Below, in pieces: positions 55,994-64,000 of a stretch of DNA of 64,000 bases. Under the pieces are notes generated by a model that was given only the letters and a program-made list of their open reading frames with translations, had not been told where the DNA came from and made no database searches. Each line of letters opens with the position of its first letter. Positions within the stretch are counted from its first letter, which is position 1. The position numbers and the translations under genes were made by a program. Where the stretch lies: the NCBI RefSeq assembly GCF_037094465.1, contig NZ_CP146609.1:434001-498000 (forward strand), in the 5' to 3' direction. The stretch is from Pseudodesulfovibrio sp. 5S69 (GTDB lineage: Bacteria; Desulfobacterota; Desulfovibrionia; Desulfovibrionales; Desulfovibrionaceae).

Positions 55994-57421
55994 ATGGCAA
56001 ACGTACTCCTGGTCCTTCCCTCCATTTTATCCAATGAAAACGACGGTATCGTCACCAAGACGACGGCCAGTTTCCTGCCGCCGCTCGGCCTGGCGTCCAT
56101 TGCCGCCGTGCTGCGCGAGAACGGCCACGGCGTGGCCATCATCGACGGCGTGGCCGAACACACCCCGCTGCAGGAGATCGTGGACCGGGCGCGGGACTTC
56201 GACATCGTCGGCGTCAGCGCCATGACCGCCCACGCCAAGCGGGCCCACGAACTGATCCGCATGCTCCGTTCGCAGCTCGACAAGCCAATCATGGCGGGCG
56301 GCGTGCACGCCACCACCATGCCCGCAGAATTTCTGGAAAACGGCGCCGATTTCGTGGTCGTGGGCGAAGGGGAAATGACCACGCTGGAGCTGGCCCAGGC
56401 GCTGGACAGCGGCCTGCCGAGAGAGCGGTTCGCCGAGATCAGGGGCCTCTGCCTGCTGCGCGACGGCGAACTCTTCCGCACCCCGAGGCGCCCGCTGATC
56501 GAAGACCTCGACAGCCTCCCCCAGCCCGCCCGCGACCTGCTGCCCATGCACCTGTACAGCGCCACCGTGGCCCGGACCACCCGCCAGCCGTCCCACATGC
56601 TGCTCGCCTCGCGCGGCTGCCCCGGCGTGTGCAGTTTCTGCGTACACAAGCTCTTCGGCAAAAAGGTGCGCTACAACTCGCCGGAACGGATCATCGACGA
56701 GTTCCTCCTCCTGGTGAACGAATACGGGGCCAAGGACGTGGCCATCTTCGACGACAACTTCGCGGCCAACCGGGAGATGGTGATCAAAGTCTGCAACAAG
56801 CTCATCGAGCTGGACCTCGACCTGACCTGGTCCATCGAGTCCAGGGTGGACAACGTGGACCGGGAGATCCTGGAGTTGCTCGCCAAGGCCGGGTGCACCT
56901 TCATCGCCTACGGCATCGAGTCGGGCTCCCAGCGCGTCCTCGACCAGATGAACAAGGGCGTCACCCTGGACCAGATCCGCGAAGCGGTCAGGATCACCAA
57001 CGAGGTGGGCATCAAGACGCGCGGCTATCTGATGCTCGGCCACCTGGACGAGACCCCGGAGGAGATGCGCAAGACCATCGAATTCGCCAAGAGCCTCGAC
57101 CTGGACGTGGCCTCGTTCACCCTGTTCGTGCCCCTGCCCGGCACCCAGGACTACAAGCGCGCCCAGAAATTCGGCCAGTTCGATCCGCAGTTCTACATGA
57201 AGGACCTGCTGCTCGAATACAACATGCCCAAATACCCGGTGTACGTGCCCGCGGGCATGACCTCGGAAGAGCTCATGGCCATCCATCGCGAGGCGTACAA
57301 CAAGCTGTACCTCCGCCCCGGGTACATCTTCAAAAAACTTTTCGAGGTCAGGAACTTCCATGACGTCCGGTCGCTGGTCAAAGGCGGCCTGACGGTGATG
57401 AGCAACTTCTTCAGGAGATAA
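55994..57421 (+). CDS. B12-binding radical SAM enzyme (BchE-like class)
   Basis: The 475-residue protein has an N-terminal cobalamin-binding domain (about residues 1-150: VLLVLPSILSNEND, GVSAMTAHAKRA, IMAGGVHATTMPAEFLENGA). A radical SAM domain follows (about 190-420) with the Fe-S motif SRGCPGVCSFC, then FDDNFAANREMV and GIESGSQRVLDQMNKGVT. Such enzymes methylate unreactive carbons or rearrange substrates. In this setting a lipid or sugar methylation is likely. It lies within the glycan cluster, with the GT-C-like gene five bases after its stop. Confidence 0.9.
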   Translation: MANVLLVLPSILSNENDGIVTKTTASFLPPLGLASIAAVLRENGHGVAIIDGVAEHTPLQEIVDRARDFDIVGVSAMTAHAKRAHELIRMLRSQLDKPIMAGGVHATTMPAEFLENGADFVVVGEGEMTTLELAQALDSGLPRERFAEIRGLCLLRDGELFRTPRRPLIEDLDSLPQPARDLLPMHLYSATVARTTRQPSHMLLASRGCPGVCSFCVHKLFGKKVRYNSPERIIDEFLLLVNEYGAKDVAIFDDNFAANREMVIKVCNKLIELDLDLTWSIESRVDNVDREILELLAKAGCTFIAYGIESGSQRVLDQMNKGVTLDQIREAVRITNEVGIKTRGYLMLGHLDETPEEMRKTIEFAKSLDLDVASFTLFVPLPGTQDYKRAQKFGQFDPQFYMKDLLLEYNMPKYPVYVPAGMTSEELMAIHREAYNKLYLRPGYIFKKLFEVRNFHDVRSLVKGGLTVMSNFFRR

Positions 57422-57426
57422 GCCCC

Positions 57427-58929
57427 ATGCCCTCCCGCCTCGACAGAATCTTCGCCTGGGCCGAGAGGCATCCCGCCCAGGTACTCCTCCTGCTTTTCCT
57501 GTTCAGCCTCCTGGTCCGGTTCGTGACGGCGGAATACCTGATGGACGGCGACAACGCCAGCAAGTGGATGGAGGCGCGCCGCCTGGCCGCCGGATTGGGC
57601 ATCTCCCACTGGTACAACCACTCCATGCGCTGGGCCGTCATCCTGCCCCTGGCCGGGCTGATCAAACTCTTCGGGCCGAACCCCCTGTTGACCTATGTGC
57701 TGCCTTTCACCCTGGCGTCCGTGGCCTCGGTCTGCATCTGCCTCATCGGCGAGAAAATCCACTCGCTCAAGCTCGGCATCGCCGCTTCCCTGCTGACCAC
57801 CCTGCTGCCGCTCATGGTGGTCACGGGCAGCCAGATATTTCCCGGCGTGTTCGAACTCGGGTTCACCGCGCTCATGGTCTGGCTGGTCATGGTCTGGATA
57901 GACAGGCGGTCCTCCTGGCTCCTGGTCCTGGCGGGCGTCTGCTTTTTCCTGGGCTGGGGGGCGCGCGTGACCGAGCTCTACACCTACCCCGGCATCATCC
58001 TGCTCATCTGGCTGCCCACACGCGACGTCAAGGCCGTGCTCCTGTTCACCGCCGTGGCCGCGGGACTGTGTTTCGCGGAGTGGGGCTGGTTCTGGTGGGA
58101 TTCCGGCAATCCCATGGGGCGGCTCGGCCTGCTCAGCGCCACCAGGGGCGATCATCCGGACCTCCCCATCACCCTCAAGAACTACCTGCTGCAATTCGTC
58201 GAACTGAAAAAACTCAAGGGGCTCCTGCCCATAGCCGTATTGACCCTGGCCGCATCCGGAGCCGCCCTGCGCGACAGGGACATGCGCGTGCGCGGCCTCG
58301 GCGCGCTGTACCTGGGGTGCATGTTTCTGGTCCTGTACATGATCTCCGGGGTTGCGCCCCTCAAGCTGGCCCTGCCGTACGGCGCGCGATACTACCCCCA
58401 GATGGCCCCCTACGGCCTGCTGCTGCTCCTCTACTTCCTGTTCAAGCTGAAGGACCGCCACAGGCGCACGGGGATCGCGCTCATCGCCATCCTGTTCATC
58501 AGTTTCGCCGGGTTCTCCATCAAGCGGATTCCGCCCACCAACTCCCTGGTCCAGATGTCCCGCGATTACGCGCTTCTCAGGCCGGTACTCGCCGCGGACA
58601 GGCCCATCGTCCTGGTCAACGAGCCGTGGGAGCCCAATTTCATCGAAAAGATACTCATAGAAACCTTCACCAATCCAGCCAGGAAGAAACCTCGGGGTGA
58701 CAGCTCCATACGCCTCGACATGAGCCGCGACCAGGAGCGCATGGGCGCCCTGTTCCTCGACGACATCGGTCGGTACGCCCAGTTCATCAACGCCCCGCTT
58801 GTCCGGGTGGAGAAGTACCGTTACATCCTTCCGTCTTCAAACGGCGGCATCGAGTCCCCAGCGGCCGAATCCGTCTTCGGTCGGAAACTGCACCGCGCGT
58901 TCCCCCTGCCTGCGAAAAGCGACTCCTGA
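57427..58929 (+). CDS. GT-C-like membrane glycosyltransferase (PMT/ArnT type)
   Basis: The 500-residue membrane protein has about ten helices. The first periplasmic loop carries TAEYLMDGDNASKW, whose acidic residues match the catalytic loop of GT-C enzymes using polyprenyl-phosphate sugars. The later TYPGIILLIWL region is a family-like membrane segment. The C-terminal 120 residues are soluble (YALLRPVLAADRPIVLV). It should transfer a lipid-linked sugar, such as one made by the upstream GT2, to a periplasmic acceptor. It starts five bases after the radical SAM gene and ends the cluster on this strand. Confidence 0.8.
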   Translation: MPSRLDRIFAWAERHPAQVLLLLFLFSLLVRFVTAEYLMDGDNASKWMEARRLAAGLGISHWYNHSMRWAVILPLAGLIKLFGPNPLLTYVLPFTLASVASVCICLIGEKIHSLKLGIAASLLTTLLPLMVVTGSQIFPGVFELGFTALMVWLVMVWIDRRSSWLLVLAGVCFFLGWGARVTELYTYPGIILLIWLPTRDVKAVLLFTAVAAGLCFAEWGWFWWDSGNPMGRLGLLSATRGDHPDLPITLKNYLLQFVELKKLKGLLPIAVLTLAASGAALRDRDMRVRGLGALYLGCMFLVLYMISGVAPLKLALPYGARYYPQMAPYGLLLLLYFLFKLKDRHRRTGIALIAILFISFAGFSIKRIPPTNSLVQMSRDYALLRPVLAADRPIVLVNEPWEPNFIEKILIETFTNPARKKPRGDSSIRLDMSRDQERMGALFLDDIGRYAQFINAPLVRVEKYRYILPSSNGGIESPAAESVFGRKLHRAFPLPAKSDS

Positions 58930-59092
58930 CCGCCTGGGCGGCCTTCTGCGGGCTGAACCGGACACAGGGGGATAGAAGAACGCCGCCGACGGTTCGCCGG
59001 TGTTAAGACCGGCACTCGATAGGGCGGGCATGCGGGGTTGCGCGCCGGACGAAATCCGGCCGCGGGACGTCGGAGCGAACGCCCCCGGGACG

Positions 59093-60043
59093 TCAGTTGT
59101 TTTTCAGGAATTCCTCGAAATAGGCGATCGTCTTGACCAACCCGTCGCGCAGGGCGACCTTCGGCTCCCAGTCCAGGGTCTCTTTGGCCAGGGATATGTC
59201 CGGCTTGCGCTGGGTCGGATCGTCCACGGGCAGGTCCTGAAACACGATCCTGGACTTGGAGTTGACCAGATCGAGGACGGTTTCGGCCAGTTCCAGGATG
59301 GTGAATTCACTGGGGTTGCCCAGGTTCATGGGGCCTGTGAAGTCATCCGGCGTCCGTTCCATGAACCGGACGAAGGCCTCGATCAGGTCGTCCACATAGC
59401 AGAAGCTGCGGGTCTGCTCCCCCTTGCCGTAGACCGTGATATCCTCGCCGCGCAGGGCCTGGACCACGAAGTTGGAGACGACCCGGCCGTCGTCCAGGGC
59501 CATGTGGGGGCCGTAGGTATTGAAGAGGCGGGCCACCTTGATGCGCAGGCCATGCTGGCGGCGGTAATCGAAGAACAGGGTCTCGGCGCAACGCTTGCCC
59601 TCGTCGTAGCAGGCGCGCGGTCCGATGGGATTGACGTGCCCCCAGTAGGATTCCGGCTGGGGATGGACGGCGGGGTTGCCGTAAATCTCGCTGGTCGAGG
59701 CCTGGAATATCTTGGCTCCGGTGCGCTTGGCCAGGCCGAGCATGTTGATGGCACCGTGCACGCTGGTCTTGGTGGTCTGCACCGGGTCGTGCTGGTAGTG
59801 GATGGGCGAGGCCGGGCAGGCCAGATTGTAGATCTCATCCACCTCCACATACAGGGGGAAGCAGATGTCGTGACGGAGGACCTCGAAATAGGGATTGTCC
59901 ATCAGGTGGAGGATGTTGCTCTTCTTCCCGGTGAAGTAATTGTCCACACAGAGGACGTTCCGCCCCATGTCGAGCAGCCGTTCGCAAAGGTGCGAGCCGA
60001 GAAAGCCGGAGCCGCCGGTGACGAGGACACTCTTTTTCTTCAT
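59093..60043 (-). CDS. UDP-glucuronate decarboxylase-like SDR epimerase
   Basis: The 316-residue SDR enzyme starts [19 protein letters not shown] and has the catalytic Tyr-Lys in [31 protein letters not shown] and [13 protein letters not shown] are diagnostic for UDP-xylose synthase (Uxs). It would convert UDP-glucuronate to UDP-xylose for surface glycan. ATG 60043 is preferred because MKKKSVLV opens the family; an upstream ATG adds 12 unlike residues. It is convergent with the GT-C-like gene and next to the small island. Confidence 0.9.
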   Translation of the reverse strand: MKKKSVLVTGGSGFLGSHLCERLLDMGRNVLCVDNYFTGKKSNILHLMDNPYFEVLRHDICFPLYVEVDEIYNLACPASPIHYQHDPVQTTKTSVHGAINMLGLAKRTGAKIFQASTSEIYGNPAVHPQPESYWGHVNPIGPRACYDEGKRCAETLFFDYRRQHGLRIKVARLFNTYGPHMALDDGRVVSNFVVQALRGEDITVYGKGEQTRSFCYVDDLIEAFVRFMERTPDDFTGPMNLGNPSEFTILELAETVLDLVNSKSRIVFQDLPVDDPTQRKPDISLAKETLDWEPKVALRDGLVKTIAYFEEFLKNN

Positions 60044-60136
60044 GCGGTGACTTCTTACAGTAAAACAGCGTGCTGTCAACTACCGGGCCCCGCGACTTGC
60101 CGTTCGCGGACCGGGCGAAATTGAAGTGCCCCCACT

Positions 60137-60532
60137 TCCGACCTGGATTTCGAGAATGGCAAGATCAGGCCGTGGGCTCGCAAGCGGGAGGGCGGTTCTC
60201 TGGAGTACGATTGGCTTCCGCTGACCAATCGACTGCGGCAAGCGCTTTCAGAACACCATAAACAGCGGATTGGTGAACATGTCTCCAGCACCGAGGACGG
60301 CTCCCCGTATAAGTGGCGACAGCACCTCATGAAAATCCTGTGCAAGCGGGCGGGAGTGAAGCACTTCACGTTTCACGGAATCCGACACCTGACGGCCTCC
60401 ATCCTTGCGCAAGAGGGGGTGGACATCCCGACCATTCAAGCCATCCTGCGGCACAAGAACTCGATGACTACGACTCGATATATACACCGGCTGGGCATCA
60501 CCAAAAATGTCTTGGAGGACGTGTTCGGTTAG
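60137..60532 (+). pseudogene. 5'-truncated tyrosine recombinase (phage integrase) remnant
   Basis: The frame carries the C-terminal half of an integrase: SDLDFENGKIRPW, a helix-rich middle, FHGIRHLTASILAQEGVDI (catalytic His and Arg), LRHKNSMTTTRYIHR (His and nucleophile Tyr), and stop TAG 60530-60532. The N-terminal DNA-binding half and the first catalytic Arg are missing, and no ribosome site precedes the frame. Only a short 67-residue frame from ATG 60329 remains intact. It marks an old insertion next to tRNA-Glu. Composition is less GC-rich than the flanking uxs-like gene. Confidence 0.85.
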
Positions 60533-60646
60533 CTGGCAACAGACCCCGCAAGTGGACGTCTTCAGGCTTTCCCTTCGTCCATGTGTACTTGTTGAGAATA
60601 GGCGCCTGTACTATGCTCGGCCAACCAATCTCAAAAAGGACCTATA

Positions 60647-61678
60647 ATGAGTGATACTAAAGCCGCACCAGACTCTCGAATAGAGATATTCAACGCCCCG
60701 GACGGCGGAGTTTCCGTCAAAGTTCACGTGGAAGACCAGACAGTCTGGTTGACGCAGCGATCCATGGCCGAATTGTACCAAACCACCACGCAAAACATCG
60801 GAATGCATCTTAAATCGGTTTATGAGGAAGGGGAGCTGGATGAGCAAGCAACTTGTAAGGAATACTTACAAGTTCGAAGTGAGGGGAATCGCGAAATAAA
60901 TCGCAATTTGAAGCACTACAGCCTGGATGCCATCATTGCTGTGGGATACCGAGTTCGCTCTGCCGTGGGTGTCCAATTTCGGCGATGGGCCACCGAACGG
61001 TTGCGGGAGTACATGGTCAAGGGCTTCACCATGGACGACGAGCGGCTGAAGAATCCCGGCGGCTGGGATTACTTCGATGAACTGCTTGAGCGCATCCGGA
61101 CGATCCGGGCCTCGGAGAAGCGGTTTTACCAGAAGGTCAAAGACCTGTTTTCTCAGACCAGTGCCGATTATGACGGCAAGTCGGAAACAGCCCAGATGTT
61201 CTTTAAGACCATCCAAAACAAGATGCTTTTTGCCACTACGGGCAAGACTGCCGCAGAAATTGTGGTGGAACGCGCAGACGCGGCCCTGCCCAACATGGGG
61301 CTAACCAGCTTCAAAGGGGATGTGGTCCGCAAGGGTGACGTAATGACCTCCAAAAACTACCTCCAACAAGACGAACTCACCAAGCTGGACCGCCTTGTGG
61401 TCATGTTCCTCGACTACGCCGAGGATCGCGCCGAGCAGAGACAGCGCATCACTATGGACGAATGGATTGAAATGACTGACCGCTTCTTGACCTTTAACGA
61501 GCGCGACGTCCTCACCAATGCCGGGAAGGTCTCCCACAAGCAGGCTGAAAAGCATGCCCACGGTGAATACAAGACGTATGACGATGCTCGTAGGCGGCGT
61601 GAGTTGGAAGAGGCCGAAATCGAAGCCGAGCGGGACTTTGAGGAATTAGTGAAGGGGATTGAGCGGGGAAAAGCTTAA
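60647..61678 (+). CDS. RhuM-family (virulence-associated) protein
   Basis: The 343-residue protein follows an AAGGACC ribosome site. Its N-terminal part matches the RhuM family: VKVHVEDQTVWLTQRSMAEL, QTTTQNIGMHLKSVYEEGEL, REINRNLKHYSLDAIIAVGYR and VQFRRWATERLREYMVKG. RhuM proteins occur in genomic islands, often with toxin-like or mobile genes; their action is unknown. The C-terminal part is helical and charged (ELEEAEIEAERDFEELVKG). It is AT-richer than the core genes and sits behind the integrase remnant, so it came with the island. Confidence 0.9.
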   Translation: MSDTKAAPDSRIEIFNAPDGGVSVKVHVEDQTVWLTQRSMAELYQTTTQNIGMHLKSVYEEGELDEQATCKEYLQVRSEGNREINRNLKHYSLDAIIAVGYRVRSAVGVQFRRWATERLREYMVKGFTMDDERLKNPGGWDYFDELLERIRTIRASEKRFYQKVKDLFSQTSADYDGKSETAQMFFKTIQNKMLFATTGKTAAEIVVERADAALPNMGLTSFKGDVVRKGDVMTSKNYLQQDELTKLDRLVVMFLDYAEDRAEQRQRITMDEWIEMTDRFLTFNERDVLTNAGKVSHKQAEKHAHGEYKTYDDARRRRELEEAEIEAERDFEELVKGIERGKA

Positions 61679-61763
61679 TTGGGAAGGGGTTCCGAATGAT
61701 AGCCACAATCAAAACCTGATCCATGGCTTGATATCGGTGTGAAATTTTTTTCACTAGCGAGGA

Positions 61764-62429
61764 ATGTCTATGCCTCCAATCGACAGAAAAGCTATGCGGG
61801 CTAGTCTGAGGTCAACCCATGTGCGTATGATGAAATGTTGGCTTACGACTAACCCCTTCCCGACAAACCCGATCGAATATCATGAGTCTGAATGGGCTGG
61901 GTGGATTGACCGTGTGAAAGGTGGTGCAGAAGCTGCATTAAATGCTATTCCCCAGCTCCCAGCGGGTTGCCCCCCAGATTATTATGCCGAAGAGATTGTA
62001 AGAGAACGTGAGCTATCTCGGATTATGCTCGCAGCTTTAACCGTCGGAATGTGGGCAAAGCTTGAAGACTTTTTGAGACGCTGCATTAGAGCGTGGAACT
62101 ATGATGCCCTCTCTCCAATTCAATACGATTGCCATAAGATAGTAGATTTCGTTAAGTGCTTTGACCAAGCTGTTGGCATAAAACTAGACGATCTCCCAAG
62201 ATATGAATATGCCAATGCCATTAGGGTCCTCGCGAACACATTTAAGCACAATAACGGACGCTATAAACCAGATTCCTTTCCGATAAATACCACAATTGCA
62301 AAACGATGGGGAATTGAGGAGCGCCAAAAGGTGGACTATGAAGGACTGCCTTTTGCCGATTTACTGCTTGATTGTGGAGCATTTTGTGGCGAGTTGTCGG
62401 AAAGAGTGCGTTCCAAATTGACTATTTGA
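61764..62429 (+). CDS. AT-rich island protein of unknown function, possible HEPN-like helical fold
   Basis: The 221-residue protein is strongly AT-rich in codon choice compared with the chromosome, which marks recent acquisition. It is mostly helical. The segment AIRVLANTFKHNNGRYKPDS, near residues 152-171, has an R...N..KH..G arrangement like that in some HEPN-type proteins, many of which are RNases in toxin or defence systems. The Arg-to-His spacing is longer than the classical motif, so this is only a hint. It follows the RhuM gene by 85 bases and ends about 100 bases before tRNA-Glu. Confidence 0.6.
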   Translation: MSMPPIDRKAMRASLRSTHVRMMKCWLTTNPFPTNPIEYHESEWAGWIDRVKGGAEAALNAIPQLPAGCPPDYYAEEIVRERELSRIMLAALTVGMWAKLEDFLRRCIRAWNYDALSPIQYDCHKIVDFVKCFDQAVGIKLDDLPRYEYANAIRVLANTFKHNNGRYKPDSFPINTTIAKRWGIEERQKVDYEGLPFADLLLDCGAFCGELSERVRSKLTI

Positions 62430-62464
62430 ACCAGAAGGTTCGTTCTCTGGGGTTTTTCGGCATC

Positions 62465-62486
62465 ATTTTACACGTAATTTTACACG
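62465..62486. repeat. Tandem ATTTTACACG direct repeats near tRNA-Glu
   Basis: ATTTTACACG occurs at 62465-62474 and again at 62477-62486, 12 bases apart. The spacing of about one helical turn and the position between the island and the tRNA resemble integrase arm-type binding sites. No matching tRNA-end duplicate was seen on the other side of the island. Confidence 0.4.
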
Positions 62487-62495
62487 CAAACAAAA

Positions 62496-62524
62496 ACGGG
62501 CTACAGCGATTTGCTGTAACCCGT
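62496..62524 (-). terminator. Intrinsic terminator of the tRNA-Lys/tRNA-Glu transcript
   Basis: On the minus strand, ACGGGTTACAGC and GCTGTAGCCCGT pair with one mismatch around a 5-base loop, then TTTTG. It begins 11 bases past the encoded CCA of tRNA-Glu, so it should end the tRNA operon. Confidence 0.8.
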
Positions 62525-62534
62525 TGATTTGTCT

Positions 62535-62610
62535 TGGCGTCCCCAAGGGGGTTTGAACCCCTGTTGCCGGCGTGAGAGGCCGGAGTCCTAGGCCACTAGA
62601 CGATGGGGAC
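62535..62610 (-). tRNA. tRNA-Glu (CTC anticodon)
   Basis: The minus strand folds as a full cloverleaf. The 7-bp acceptor stem is GTCCCCA/TGGGGAC. The anticodon stem is CCGGC/GCCGG with loop CTCTCAC, giving anticodon CTC. The T arm is GGGG-TTCAAAC-CCCC, the discriminator is G, and CCA is encoded (62537-62535). It lies six bases after tRNA-Lys and forms the edge of the integrase-remnant island. Confidence 0.97.
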
Positions 62611-62616
62611 GCATTC

Positions 62617-62692
62617 TGGTGGGTCGTACTGGGCTCGAACCAGTGACTCTCTGCTTAAAAGGCAGATACTCTACCAACTGAGTTAACGACCC
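62617..62692 (-). tRNA. tRNA-Lys (TTT anticodon)
   Basis: The minus strand has acceptor stem GGGTCGT/ACGACCC, D arm with AGTTGGTAGAGT, anticodon stem TCTGC/GCAGA with loop CTTTTAA (anticodon TTT), and T arm CTGGTTCGAGCCCAG. The discriminator is A and CCA is encoded (62619-62617). It precedes tRNA-Glu on one transcript. Confidence 0.97.
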
Positions 62693-62890
62693 ATGACCCG
62701 TCAGGGAAAGTATGAGTATCCATTTGGTATCCCGGTGTCAAGCATATTCTGCAACTTCCCGTTATGGCAAATTGTGCTTGCAACTGTTCGGAATGTCTGT
62801 AAAATTAAAGTTTTTCTTGCAAAATTATTCCGGTGTGTTATAGTCCCGCTCCCTGTCCGATATGGAATCCAAGCCACCAAGGAGCTACAT

Positions 62891-64000
62891 ATGACACGAA
62901 AAGACCGTACCGAGGGAATCTATTCCCGCCGCGAGGTGCTCGACGAGTCCGAGCGCAGGCAGTACTGCCAGTTGCAGTTAAAAGAGCTGCTTTCCTATGC
63001 CTACAGGTACTCCGAGGACGTCAAGAAGCGGTTCGACCGCGCCCAGTTCAACGTGGACAAGTTCCGCGTGCTCAACGACCTCAAGCATATCCCCATCATC
63101 AAGAAAAAGGAACTGATCTTTCTCCAGTCCATGGGCCCCCGCCTCGGCGGGCTGCTGACCAAGGACCTGGGCGAATTGCAACGCGTGTTCCTTTCCCCGG
63201 GCCCGATCTTCGACCCCGAAGACCGCTCCGAGGATTACTGGGGCTGGACCGAAGGCTTCTACGCCGCGGGCTTCCGCTCCGGCGACCTGGCCCAGATCAC
63301 CTTCAACTACCACCTGGCCCCGGCCGGGCTGATGTTCGAAGAGCCCCTGCGCAACCTGTCCTGCGCCGTGGTGCCCGCCGGTCCCGGCAACACCAACTCG
63401 CAGATCGAGATCATGCAGAAGCTGCGCGTCACCGGCTACGTGGGCACCCCCAGCTACCTCATGCACCTGGCCCAGAAGGCCGAGGAAGCGGGCCTGTCCC
63501 TGCGCAAGGACCTGTTCCTGGAAGTGGCCTTCGTCACCGGCGAAAAGTTCTCCGAGAAGATGCGCTCCACCCTGGAAAAGAAGTTCGACTGCATCATGCG
63601 CCAGGGCTACGGCACCGCGGACGTGGGCTGCATCGGCTACGAGTGCTTCCACAAGTCCGGCCTGCACCTGTCCAACCGCGCCTTTGTCGAGATCTGCCAC
63701 CCCGACACCGGCATCCCGCTCAAGGACGGCGAGGTCGGCGAGATCGTGGTCACCGCCTTCAACCGCACCTACCCGCTCATCCGCCTGGCCACCGGCGACC
63801 TCGGCTACCTGGACCGCACCCCGTGCGCCTGTGGCCGCACCTCCCCGCGCCTGGGCGGCATCGTCGGCCGCGTGGACACCACCGCCCGCATCAAGGGCAT
63901 GTTCGTGTACCCGCATCAGGTCGAGCAGGTCATGGCCCGGTTCGAAGAGGTCAAACGCTGGCAGATCGAAGTCACCAACCCCGGCGGCATCGACGAGATG
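62891..64000 (+). CDS. Phenylacetate-CoA ligase-like (PaaK-family) protein, 3' end outside window
   Basis: ATG 62891 follows AAGGAG, and the frame stays open for 370 codons to the window end. The fold is that of PaaK/adenylate-forming enzymes: ELLSYAYRYSEDVKKRFD at the start, VPAGPGNTNSQIEIMQKLRV, YVGTPSYLMHLAQKAEE, RQGYGTADVGCIGYEC, PLIRLATGDLGYL, CACGRTSPRLGGIVGRVD and the hinge KGMFVYPHQVEQVM. The usual Gly/Ser/Thr phosphate loop (SSGTTG) is absent; that position reads FLSPGPIFDPED. So it may be a divergent or non-ATP-using relative. It follows the tRNA pair on the other strand. Confidence 0.88.
   Translation, partial: MTRKDRTEGIYSRREVLDESERRQYCQLQLKELLSYAYRYSEDVKKRFDRAQFNVDKFRVLNDLKHIPIIKKKELIFLQSMGPRLGGLLTKDLGELQRVFLSPGPIFDPEDRSEDYWGWTEGFYAAGFRSGDLAQITFNYHLAPAGLMFEEPLRNLSCAVVPAGPGNTNSQIEIMQKLRVTGYVGTPSYLMHLAQKAEEAGLSLRKDLFLEVAFVTGEKFSEKMRSTLEKKFDCIMRQGYGTADVGCIGYECFHKSGLHLSNRAFVEICHPDTGIPLKDGEVGEIVVTAFNRTYPLIRLATGDLGYLDRTPCACGRTSPRLGGIVGRVDTTARIKGMFVYPHQVEQVMARFEEVKRWQIEVTNPGGIDEM

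Noticed and set aside
60044..60136. attL copy of the tRNA-Glu 3' end on the far side of the island
   Set aside because: No stretch matching the tRNA end was found there, so island borders cannot be fixed.
1..64000. CRISPR array or complete insertion sequence
   Set aside because: No regularly spaced direct repeats with spacers and no transposase gene were seen.

Overview
The window is a GC-rich bacterial chromosome segment with a dense, mixed-strand layout and strong Shine-Dalgarno sites. The gene set (lutABC-type lactate utilisation, a C_GCAxxG_C_C redox protein, two long chemoreceptors, a ferredoxin-nitroreductase fusion, a PaaK-like ligase beside tRNAs) fits a sulfate-reducing Desulfovibrionaceae member such as Desulfovibrio or Pseudodesulfovibrio. 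That placement is inferred from content, not from a marker gene.

1-10 kb: the tail of an unidentified gene and a small membrane protein; a chemoreceptor with an extra sensor-like domain behind its signalling domain; a diguanylate cyclase transcribed with a membrane-anchored periplasmic binding protein; an alpha/beta hydrolase with a DUF2784 protein; a MobA-like nucleotidyltransferase; a VOC-HAD fusion; and a secreted nuclease. 10-20 kb: an MBL-fold hydrolase; a minus-strand group with a phage major capsid protein, a small head-type protein, an unknown protein and a CPBP protease but no other phage genes; then dus, a cyclase, mutM, murJ, a TrmN6-like methyltransferase and a C_GCAxxG_C_C protein.

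20.4-23.7 kb is the most striking locus. Four translationally coupled genes look like a Rad50/Mre11 (SbcC/SbcD) machine in which the Rad50 ATPase is split. One protein carries Walker A and ends at a zinc-hook CxxC. A Mre11-like phosphoesterase follows, then a small coiled-coil protein, then a separate protein with the ABC signature, Walker B and H-loop.

24-43 kb: nitroreductase, a two-gene RND efflux system, fumarase, a LysE exporter divergent from a MocR regulator, a PAS histidine kinase, lutABC (lutB carries a one-base frameshift), an orphan substrate-binding protein, a second chemoreceptor and a decayed HD-GYP gene. Two gene-free stretches (24.5-25.3 and 35.0-35.7 kb) hold a shared dispersed repeat and long inverted repeats. 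43-52 kb: a P2-type cation ATPase and a TetR-HlyD-RbbA-YhhJ export operon. 52-60 kb: a glycan or glycolipid cluster (flippase-like protein, sugar epimerase, methyltransferase-GT2 fusion, B12 radical SAM enzyme, GT-C-like membrane protein, UDP-glucuronate decarboxylase). 60.1-62.5 kb: a small AT-richer island with an integrase remnant, a RhuM protein and an unknown protein, ending at tRNA-Glu and tRNA-Lys. The window closes inside a PaaK-family gene that lacks the usual phosphate loop.
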